The notes under the pieces: model-generated
What the model saw: only the letters and a program-made list of their open reading frames with translations
Told to the model about the DNA's origin: nothing
The model's database searches: none
Shown: positions 33,783 to 40,080 of the stretch, one piece after another
Numbering within the stretch: position 1 is the first letter of the stretch
How the letters are laid out: every line of letters begins with the position of its first letter
NCBI RefSeq assembly: GCF_000332335.1
Contig: NZ_KB235948.1
Location: 169,769-233,768, forward strand
Reading direction: 5' to 3'
From: Kamptonema formosum PCC 10802
GTDB taxonomy: Bacteria > Cyanobacteriota > Cyanobacteriia > Cyanobacteriales > Oscillatoriaceae
DNA length: 64,000 nt
Translations under genes and position numbers: made by a program

Positions 33783-34043
33783 ATGAGTGCAGAACGCTGG
33801 AATGATGAGATGCTAGACCGTTTGGCGAACTTCGTAGACAGTAACGCCCGCGTCATTCAAGCTCTAGCTAACGCGGCGGCTGAGGCGAGGGAAGAGCGGC
33901 AGCAGTTATTGCAACTGATTGCCCAACATCAGGAAAGGATGGATCAACAGCAGGCAGAGATTGTAGGTTTGAGAACTGAGACGAATCGCATGCTCGACAT
34001 CCTGCTCAACCGGCGCGAGGGAGGGGATAACCCAACTCCTTGA
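33783..34043 (+). CDS. Short coiled-coil protein, array copy 3
   Basis: An 86-residue paralogue that lacks the internal SHSRLIESQ duplication of copy 1. It is otherwise nearly identical to it across the core (ALANAAAEAREERQQLLQLI and EIVGLRTETNRMLDILLNRR). Copies 1 and 3 are therefore the youngest pair. It has AAAGGAG before the ATG and TTGCCT, 18 bases, TAAACT upstream. Confidence 0.8.
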   Translation: MSAERWNDEMLDRLANFVDSNARVIQALANAAAEAREERQQLLQLIAQHQERMDQQQAEIVGLRTETNRMLDILLNRREGGDNPTP

Positions 34044-34115
34044 CTAAACAGCAAGTGTGCTGCGAGATATATCCGCAGGGCAGGCGAGACGCCCGCCCTG
34101 AATGTTTAAGCTCAA

Positions 34116-34325
34116 CTAGGCAAACATCAAGCGCCCTTTGGGTTGAGGAATCGGACGCCCTAAGTCTCTGGCAGTCTCCATCCACTCTTGCATGACAATT
34201 TCTACATTGTGCAGGGCTTCCTGATAGGTGGCACCATCAGCGGCACAGCCCGGTAATTCCGGGACTTCGGCAATAAATGCCTGGTCTTCTTCACTCCAGT
34301 ATATAATAATTTCATAGCGCAGCAT
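34116..34325 (-). CDS. HicB-family antitoxin-like protein
   Basis: A 69-residue HicB-type protein: LRYEIIIYWSEEDQAFIAEV, then PELPGCAADGATYQEALHNVEIVMQEW (the family's P-x-LPG-C-x-x-G core) and a short tail. No hicA toxin lies next to it, so it is an orphan or works with a distant toxin. It has a strong AGGAGG site before the ATG. It follows the DUF433 gene by about 47 bases on the same strand. Confidence 0.85.
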   Translation of the reverse strand: MLRYEIIIYWSEEDQAFIAEVPELPGCAADGATYQEALHNVEIVMQEWMETARDLGRPIPQPKGRLMFA

Positions 34326-34372
34326 CGTCTTGACCTCCTAGCCGGTACTTGAGAATTACTTCACGGACTTGC

Positions 34373-34577
34373 TTAACTTGATAGGGTTTCCGTGAATGCC
34401 AGAGCTGCTTGAATTGCCTCGGGGGTGAGGCGCGGATGAGCCGAGATAATCTGTTCTGGGGTTTCACCGGCTGCCAGTTTTTCGAGAATTAGCTCGGCGG
34501 TGATGCGGGTGCCGGCGATAGTCGGTTTGCCCATCATTATTTTTGGATCGGATACAACCAGCTAGTTCCTGCTGCAT
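34373..34577 (-). pseudogene. DUF433 antitoxin-like gene with a probable frameshift
   Basis: From 34537 down to 34373 the minus strand encodes MMGKPTIAGTRITAELILEK, then LAAGETPEQIISAHPRLTP and EAIQAALAFTETLSS, a clear DUF433 core. The preceding residues VVSDPKI also fit the family but are reached only through a stop (TAG). The good AGGAGG-ATG at 34577 opens in another frame (MQQELAGC). A single-base indel near 34550-34560 would join them. Translation could otherwise restart at ATG 34537, giving a 54-residue protein without its first strand. Confidence 0.65.
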
Positions 34578-35198
34578 TGCTTTGCCTCCTACAGTTTATT
34601 TAATTATTGCATGCCGGTGGTGAAAGGGTGTATGATTGGGTTGAGCCGGTGTGTCAAGGTGCACCTACGTAAGAAGGCATGAGTCGTAGTCTCCCGGCGG
34701 TTGAAACCGCAGCTATACAGACAAAACCCGCCTGCGCGGGTTTTAAGATTCTAGCTATTCTCTTAAGTCCGCGTAGGCGGACTTGGTTTGTGTAGCCGCG
34801 ATTTCAAGAGACTGTTGGCGAATTGATAGGGGGTTTTACCCCACCCCCAACCCCTCCCCGTGAACGGGGAGGGGAGCTTTCTGGGAACCCTTGTTCTCCC
34901 CTTTCTCGTCTTTCCTCGAAAAAAAAACCGCACATTTTGAGAGTCTCGCTATACTCTTAGCCCGCGAAGGCGGGCTTTGTTTGTATAGCCGCGATTTCCA
35001 ATCGCCAGGAACCTGGCTAATCGCGGAGGAACTAGCTGTAGGTCTAACCCCTCACGCATTCGCCAACAGCTTCTTTCAATCGCCAGGAGCTTAAATTGAC
35101 ACCAATGTGCCCCCGTGCCCGCCCCTACCAGCCCCTACGGCGCTTGTCCGAATAATTTAGACTCCCTATATATTATTTCAACTAGAAGGAGCAACCCC
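34578..35198. repeat. Spacer with one full and several partial palindromes
   Basis: A full copy of the dispersed palindrome family at 34696-34807, with the right arm altered near its end. A partial arm follows at 34958-35008, and fragments of the flanking block GGAGCTTAAATTGACACCAA near 35085. A CCCCTCCCCGTGAACGGGGA hairpin is at ~34852-34875. No gene is supported. Confidence 0.8.
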
Positions 35199-35435
35199 AT
35201 GAAGATCCATTATGATGCCGAAGTTGACGCTCTTTATATAGAGTTGCTGCCTTTAGCTCCTGGAACAGCAGAAAATCGAGAGCTGACTGAGGAGATTATT
35301 GCTAATTACAGTCCTGATGGCAAACTGGCTGGATTAGAAATCCTGGATGCGTCGCAAGTTCTTGGCGAACAGCTCCAAGAAATAATAGTCGAGGAGTCTT
35401 CCGCCGGTGTGATTCATCGACTGGCGCTTTTGTGA
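35199..35435 (+). CDS. DUF2283 family protein
   Basis: A 78-residue protein with the DUF2283 pattern: KIHYDAEVDALYIELLPLAP, RELTEEIIANYSPDGKLAGLEILDAS, and a short acidic tail. DUF2283 proteins are small, often linked with toxin-antitoxin loci, and have unknown function. The start ATG at 35199 follows AGAAGGAG. A broken small gene lies 20 bases downstream on the same strand and may once have been its partner. Confidence 0.88.
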   Translation: MKIHYDAEVDALYIELLPLAPGTAENRELTEEIIANYSPDGKLAGLEILDASQVLGEQLQEIIVEESSAGVIHRLALL

Positions 35436-35454
35436 GAGGAGGGAGATGGGGATA

Positions 35455-35691
35455 ATGTCCACTTATGACGAGGTGCTGGCTCAAGTTCAGCGCCTCACCC
35501 CAGCTGAATAGAGCCGGCTGTTAGAGGCTTTGAAAGCACTTGTTTTTCGCCCTGCAGAAGTTGAGGGCGACTCAGAGGAAATCATCCCGCCGGTGGAAAT
35601 AGCGGAAAGCGAAGCCGCTTGGCTGGATTATCAAGCCGGTGGCTATCGGGGGATCTCCTCAAAAGAGCTAAAATTGAAGCTGTTTTGCTAG
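35455..35691 (+). pseudogene. Antitoxin-like small gene broken by an in-frame amber codon
   Basis: The frame reads STYDEVLAQVQRLTPAE, then TAG at 35509-35511, then SRLLEALKALVFRP, an acidic linker, and ESEAAWLDYQAGGYRGISS to a stop at 35689. LTPAE-x-xRLLEAL is a common antitoxin N-terminus, so the TAG replaces what is often a Gln codon (CAG). The 5' half resembles the antitoxin at 32168 (LTPEEQLRLIYE). GGAGG precedes the start. Confidence 0.75.
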
Positions 35692-35928
35692 TTTCCAGGC
35701 GATTGGAAATCGCGGCTATACAAACGAAGCCCGCCTGCGCGGGCTAAGAGAAGAGCGAGACTCTCAAAATCTGCGCGGTTGTCCTCGTTGCGCCGCTATG
35801 CAATAATAGAGAGATGCCGGCATTCTGGGAGGTAACGCCCTCAGCAAGGCAAGGCTGTAGGAGGGGAAACGCAAGGAAATCGAGCAAATTTTGGAGCCGT
35901 TTCCCTTGTTAGAGGAGGCTCCAAAAGA
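35692..35928. other. Partial palindrome and a short gene tail
   Basis: A palindrome half at 35694-35760. Near 35875-35935 an open frame ends RKEIEQILEPFPLLEEAPKE before a stop, just ahead of the terminator hairpin. It is too short to identify and probably a remnant. Confidence 0.4.
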
Positions 35929-35953
35929 GTAAAGCCCCACGATGGGGCTTTAC
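35929..35953. terminator. Hairpin terminator between convergent units
   Basis: GTAAAGCCCC, loop ACGAT, GGGGCTTTAC: a perfect 10-bp stem. It separates the plus-strand small genes from the minus-strand operon at 36009-36945 and could serve both. Confidence 0.75.
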
Positions 35954-36008
35954 ATGGTGTTAATCCTCGCCGCACTACTTCTTAAGAATTGAGGGCGGGA
36001 TGAGCTGG

Positions 36009-36398
36009 TTATAGACCGAACACTTTGGTTATCAACGGCCAAAGCTTATTGAAAGCTTCTAAAAAGGTTGCGGCTGGGGATAACACATCTATTACATCTT
36101 TCAAAGAGAAAGCGACATTTTTTGCCTGTTCTTGCTTTTGTTTTTCCTTGGGATTTTCAACCGCATCCTCCAGAATATTTAATTTGGTTGAAATTTTCTG
36201 TTTTTGCTCTTGACTCAATTTTGGATCAGCCTCAAGATCCTTTTGAAGTTGAGTTAGCGAATCTTTGAGTTTAATTTGCTCTGGTTCTGGGAGTGCGGCT
36301 GCTTGGTTCTCTTGATAGGTCATCGTATTCCCGTTCCCATCCCCAAATATGGGATTACCTTTAACGCCCCCGCTGATATTGTTTGTGATTTCGCTCAT
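36009..36398 (-). CDS. Small protein with Gly/Asn-rich head and helical body
   Basis: A 129-residue protein. The first ~30 residues are polar and Gly/Asn-rich (TNNISGGVKGNPIFGDGNGN). A long charged helix follows (LPEPEQIKLKDSLTQLQKDL to KEKQKQEQAKN). The C-terminus is hydrophobic and helical (FSLKDVIDVLSPAATFLEAF and NKLWPLITKVFGL) and could insert in or lie on a membrane. I know no characterised family. A perfect AGGAGG lies five bases before the ATG. It is the second gene of an operon with the DUF6232-like gene, whose own tail is also Gly/Asn-rich (GNINGNYIGGNAVNNN), hinting that the two bind through these segments. Confidence 0.75.
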   Translation of the reverse strand: MSEITNNISGGVKGNPIFGDGNGNTMTYQENQAAALPEPEQIKLKDSLTQLQKDLEADPKLSQEQKQKISTKLNILEDAVENPKEKQKQEQAKNVAFSLKDVIDVLSPAATFLEAFNKLWPLITKVFGL

Positions 36399-36444
36399 AA
36401 ATTCCTCCTAATGGAATGGATTTACATCTCATTGAAAATTTACG

Positions 36445-36945
36445 TCATTTAAAATTTAGGTTGTTATTGACAGCATTCCCCCCTATATAATTGCCATTAA
36501 TGTTGCCCCTTACAACAGTTACTACATAAGTGCCTTGATTTTCATCGCTATTCATGTATTTATACAAAGATTCTACCACTTTTCTTAAACCGGTTATGTC
36601 AGATGTAACAAATATTTTTTGTTGTCCTGAATTTAAATACAAACCCAGGCCATATTGTTGAGGAATGCCCAAATTGACAAAAATACAAACAATTGCTACG
36701 ATAACAAACCCGAATGCTGCTTGACTATTTATGTTTAGCGAAAATAGTCCCAAGATAAATAGACCGGCAATTACTAATATTGGAACCTTTCCGGTTTTGA
36801 CTTTAGACACACCAAAACCAGTGATATTATGGAACTGATAAACCTCTTGTCCAAACTGAACGGTTTTTTTGTTGATATATATGGCAGCCTTATCTACAAT
36901 GTCCGTGTCGTTATTGTTGGGGCCTATAGGGCTTTTTTGGGTCAT
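36445..36945 (-). CDS. DUF6232-like membrane protein
   Basis: A 166-residue protein. A soluble N-terminal beta unit (AIYINKKTVQFGQEVYQFHN, ITGFGVSKVK) resembles DUF6232. Two membrane helices (ILVIAGLFILGLFSLN, FGFVIVAIVCIFVNLG) come next, then a second beta unit (GLGLYLNSGQQKIFVTSDI) and a Gly/Asn-rich tail. DUF6232 proteins are small membrane proteins seen near conflict-type ATPases; their activity is unknown. GGAGG lies 12 bases before the ATG. The gene is divergent from the HTH-NB-ARC gene at 37286, across a 340-base region with the 9-bp array. The AT-rich composition contrasts with neighbours. Confidence 0.72.
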   Translation of the reverse strand: MTQKSPIGPNNNDTDIVDKAAIYINKKTVQFGQEVYQFHNITGFGVSKVKTGKVPILVIAGLFILGLFSLNINSQAAFGFVIVAIVCIFVNLGIPQQYGLGLYLNSGQQKIFVTSDITGLRKVVESLYKYMNSDENQGTYVVTVVRGNINGNYIGGNAVNNNLNFK

Positions 36946-37172
36946 GATTTTAGGTATCCTCCATACATTGAATTGACGGCAAACAGATGAAAACGCTTGG
37001 CTAACACTTTAACAGACAACTCCCGAAGACCTAGTTCTCAGCGCCTGGGTCAGTTTGATATGATACCTTCCAGGGGTAAGTCACTTGGCCTTTCCTCCTG
37101 ATTGATACTGCTCAGCTCGGTTGACTGTTAGCTTGATAATAAACATGATCTGCCAAGCTCTCCCCTCCGTCA

Positions 37173-37256
37173 AGTCGGAAAGGTCGGGCAATTTCCCCCG
37201 ACAACCGGCACCAACAACGTCGGAAAGGTCGGAAACGTCGGAAAGTCGGATATAAT
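37173..37256 (+). promoter_or_regulatory. 9-bp operator array and -10 box of the second HTH-NB-ARC gene
   Basis: Three abutting units, CGTCGGAAA (37218), GGTCGGAAA (37227) and CGTCGGAAA (37236), are followed by GTCGGA and a consensus -10 TATAAT (37251-37256). A further pair, AGTCGGAAA GGTCGGGCA, lies at 37173-37190. The expected -35 position falls inside the middle unit, so a bound protein would block or replace it. Read toward the gene, the unit has the same -GT-x-x-x-AAA skeleton and period as the other two arrays. Confidence 0.7.
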
Positions 37257-37285
37257 ACGGGAAACCATAGCATCTACCCTACCCG

Positions 37286-38668
37286 ATGGAGATTAAAGAA
37301 ATCTTAAAACTCGCGGACGATCTACTTGTGGCCAAAACGGGGAAACACCTGGACTATCTGCAAAAGGCCATACTACGCGGGACACTGGAAGGCCAGACCT
37401 ACGCGCAAATAGCCGAGGAAAACTACATCACTGAAGGCCATGTCAAGGATGTCGGGTCAGAACTGTGGAAACTCTTCTCAGAGAGGCTGGGTAAACACGT
37501 TAGTAAAGTAAATTTTAGAGCGCTTTGGGAAAGCGGACAATTTTACAGTATTTTGTCATCTGTTGGCAGAGATGTGGGGAGAGATTTTGTAGCAATTAAC
37601 AACATCAACATCTGCCAAGAACCTCCCGCCAAACCCACCGGCACACAGCAACCCCAGGAAACCCCAACCCAACTCCATCTCGACTTAGACGACGCACCCG
37701 AACTCTTCACCTTTTACGGACGATCCTCCGAACTCACCACCCTCCAACAGTGGATAACAGAAGATCGCTGTCGCCTCATCGCACTTCTGGGAATCAGCGG
37801 AATTGGCAAAACCGCCCTCGGAATCCGCCTCACCGAGCAAATCAAAACCCACTTCGACTATATCATCTATCGCAGCCTCCGCTTCTCCCCACCCCCAGAT
37901 GAAACCCTCGCCAACCTGCTGCAAATCTTCTCGCGCCAACCCGACACCCCCCGCAGCAGCTCTACCCAACTCTCCCAACTCCTCAACCACCTGCGCAAGT
38001 ATCGCTGTCTGATTCTCCTCGATGACGTGCAGATGCTATTCAGCCACCGGCAACTTGCAGGACAGTATAAATCCGGATGCGAAGACTACCACCACTTTTT
38101 CCAACTCATCGGAGAAGTGTCCCACAAAAGCTGTGTCATGTTGCTCAGCTGGGAGAAACCCAGAGACATTGCCAAGCAGGAAAAGGAAAATAACCTTGTC
38201 CGCTCATTCGTCTTGCAGGGTTTAGGTGTTGCCGGCAAAGAAATATTGAGCCAGCAAAACCTCTCCAATGAAGCGAGTTGGCCAACGCTCATTGATACCT
38301 ATCAAGGCAATCCCCTGTGGTTAAAACTGACTGCAACGATGATTCAAGAGTTGTGTGGGGGCAGAGTTTCTGAGTTCTTGCAATACGACAGCCTGATATT
38401 AGATGAATCTTTGCAAGAACAGTTACACCGGCACTTTCAGCGCCTCACCGAGGGAGAGCAAAAGCTAATGGCTCAGCTGGCTAATGAAGGTGAGCCGGTT
38501 GCCTTACCGGAACTTTGCCAGACGAGCCACCTATCCGCAGCCGAAGTAATGAATGCCATGCAATCCCTTGTTAGGCGGTTCTTAGCCGGCACACAAGAGC
38601 GGGAAGGTGCAACCTTTTTTACCCTGAATCCCGTGTTAAAACAGTATGTGAAAAATAGGTATATTTAG
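37286..38668 (+). CDS. HTH-NB-ARC STAND ATPase, second paralogue
   Basis: A 460-residue paralogue of 17512-18885. From the linker (INNINICQEPPAKPTG) to the end the two proteins differ at few positions. The NTPase motifs are LLGISGIGKTAL, CLILLDDVQMLF and QGNPLWLKLTA. The first ~110 residues are less alike. The HTH is QTYAQIAEENYITEGHVKDV here against RTYSQIADEVYSSTSHVRNV there, and the linkers (SSVGRDVGRDFVA here) do not match. No sensor domain follows the winged helix (ends VKNRYI). The ATG lies 29 bases after the -10 box and has no clear ribosome-binding site, as in the paralogue. I infer an NTP-dependent transcription factor controlling its own gene and the divergent DUF6232-like operon. 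Confidence 0.88.
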   Translation: MEIKEILKLADDLLVAKTGKHLDYLQKAILRGTLEGQTYAQIAEENYITEGHVKDVGSELWKLFSERLGKHVSKVNFRALWESGQFYSILSSVGRDVGRDFVAINNINICQEPPAKPTGTQQPQETPTQLHLDLDDAPELFTFYGRSSELTTLQQWITEDRCRLIALLGISGIGKTALGIRLTEQIKTHFDYIIYRSLRFSPPPDETLANLLQIFSRQPDTPRSSSTQLSQLLNHLRKYRCLILLDDVQMLFSHRQLAGQYKSGCEDYHHFFQLIGEVSHKSCVMLLSWEKPRDIAKQEKENNLVRSFVLQGLGVAGKEILSQQNLSNEASWPTLIDTYQGNPLWLKLTATMIQELCGGRVSEFLQYDSLILDESLQEQLHRHFQRLTEGEQKLMAQLANEGEPVALPELCQTSHLSAAEVMNAMQSLVRRFLAGTQEREGATFFTLNPVLKQYVKNRYI

Positions 38669-38693
38669 AGAGGCAGAAACAACTTAAGCTCCC

Positions 38694-38810
38694 GGCGATT
38701 GGAAATCGCGGCTATACAAACGAAGTCCGCCTTCGCGGACTAAGAGAAGAACAAGAATCTTAAAACCCGCGCAGGCGGGTTTTGTCTGTATAGCTGCGGT
38801 TTCAACCGCC
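38694..38810. repeat. Dispersed palindrome, inverted copy
   Basis: A complete copy read in the opposite orientation: it starts GGCGATTGGAAATCGCGGCT and ends GCTGCGGTTTCAACCGCC. It lies just after the HTH-NB-ARC stop and just before the end of the convergent Uma2 gene, so it may serve as a two-way terminator. Confidence 0.88.
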
Positions 38811-38829
38811 GAGAGACTGGACTCAAACC

Positions 38830-39402
38830 TTACCATATTAACTCCAGATTCAGCACAAAACCGGCAAGCACCGGCTCACCCGACAAAGTTGCCGGTGATT
38901 CCAGCACCTCAACCTCTTCACCAGGGCGATAAATCTCCACTTGGCGGGACTTCCGATTAATCAGCCACCCCAAACGAGCGCCATTGCTGATATACTCCTG
39001 CATCTTCTTCTGAGCCACCTTCAAGCTATCACTCGGAGAGAGCAACTCAACAACAAAATCAGGACAAATCGGCGGAAATTTCTCTTTTTGCTCAGCAGTA
39101 AGCGCATTCCAGCGTTCCAGCGCCACCCAAGCAGCATCAGGAGAGCGATCTGCGCCATTGGGAAGTTTGAACCCAGTTGAGGAATCGAAAACCTTACCCA
39201 GTTTACTTGACTGATTCCAGATCCATAGCTGAGCCGTTAGTCCAGCGTTGCTGTTTCCCGTTTCTCCGCCAGCCGGTGCCATAATGATTAATTCTCCTGT
39301 CGCAGTGCGCTCAAACCTCAAATCGCCGTTGTCCTGACAGAGCTGATAAAATTGCTCATCTGTCAGCTTGATAGAGTTGAAGTTAACAGTTAGGGCAGTC
39401 AT
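38830..39402 (-). CDS. Uma2 family endonuclease (DUF820)
   Basis: A 190-residue protein of the Uma2 family, restriction-endonuclease-like nucleases that are hugely expanded in cyanobacteria. Features: KLTDEQFYQLCQDNGDLRFE, a TGELIIMAPAGGETG block, the conserved RSPDAAWV and CPDFVVELLSPSDSL (the core Asp and the E-x-S motif), and ARLGWLINRKSRQVEIYRPG with the C-terminal catalytic region. The start at ATG 39402 gives the usual length; the frame extends 18 codons upstream. The native substrate is unknown. Many copies are thought to be linked to mobile DNA. Confidence 0.92.
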   Translation of the reverse strand: MTALTVNFNSIKLTDEQFYQLCQDNGDLRFERTATGELIIMAPAGGETGNSNAGLTAQLWIWNQSSKLGKVFDSSTGFKLPNGADRSPDAAWVALERWNALTAEQKEKFPPICPDFVVELLSPSDSLKVAQKKMQEYISNGARLGWLINRKSRQVEIYRPGEEVEVLESPATLSGEPVLAGFVLNLELIW

Positions 39403-40080
39403 ATTGGGATTAAAAATTTGCAATTGGGGATATTCTCGTTTCCAGGCGCTCCTCACAAAAGATTATAGCCGGCACCGGCAGGCGCAGCCAAAGCCGTCAG
39501 ACTGTGGGTATAAGCTGTTGCGCCCAGACGCTGTGCGCGGGGAAAAGCCCGCGCAGGCGGGCTTTGTCTGTATAGCGGCAGGTTTCAACCTGCCGTATTG
39601 GGATTGAAAATTTGGAATTGGGGATATTCTCGTTTCCTGGCGCTCCTCACAAAAGATTATAGCTCGCACCGGCAGGCGCAGCCACTGGAGTCTCGCCTGT
39701 CCCCTCGTTCCCAGAACGAGGGTAAAGCCCGCGAAGGCGGGCTTTGTCTGTATAGCGGCAGGTTTCAACCTGCCGTTCTCGGCTTTGTCTGCACACCGGC
39801 ATCTTTCAACCTGCCGTTCTCGGCTTTGTCCGCACACCGGCATCTTTCAACCTGCCGGATTGCCGTATTGCGATTTAAAAACTTTCCCAACGCGGATAAA
39901 ATGCCGGTTCGAGGCATTGCCCTGGAGGCAGGGCTTCGGTAGGGCTAAAGCCCTACTACAAACCTTTACATTTTCGCTCCCAGGCGGAGCCTGGGAACGA
40001 GGGGAAAAAACGAGGGGAACGAGGGGAATTTCTCCCCCCTCTCCCCCCTTGGGAGAGGGGGGTAGGGGGGGTGAGGGCAA
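39403..40080. repeat. Repeat-filled spacer upstream of chlH's 3' end
   Basis: An imperfect direct duplication: GGGATATTCTCGTTTC at 39427 and again at 39621, both followed by CACAAAAGATTATAGC. Each copy leads into a CCCGC-GGCGGGC hairpin and a GGCAGGTTTCAACCTGCC palindrome (39577, 39758). Two short CACACCGGCATCTTTCAACC repeats follow at 39792 and 39834. A CCCAGGCGGAGCCTGGGAAC element is at 39979. No gene is supported. Confidence 0.8.
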
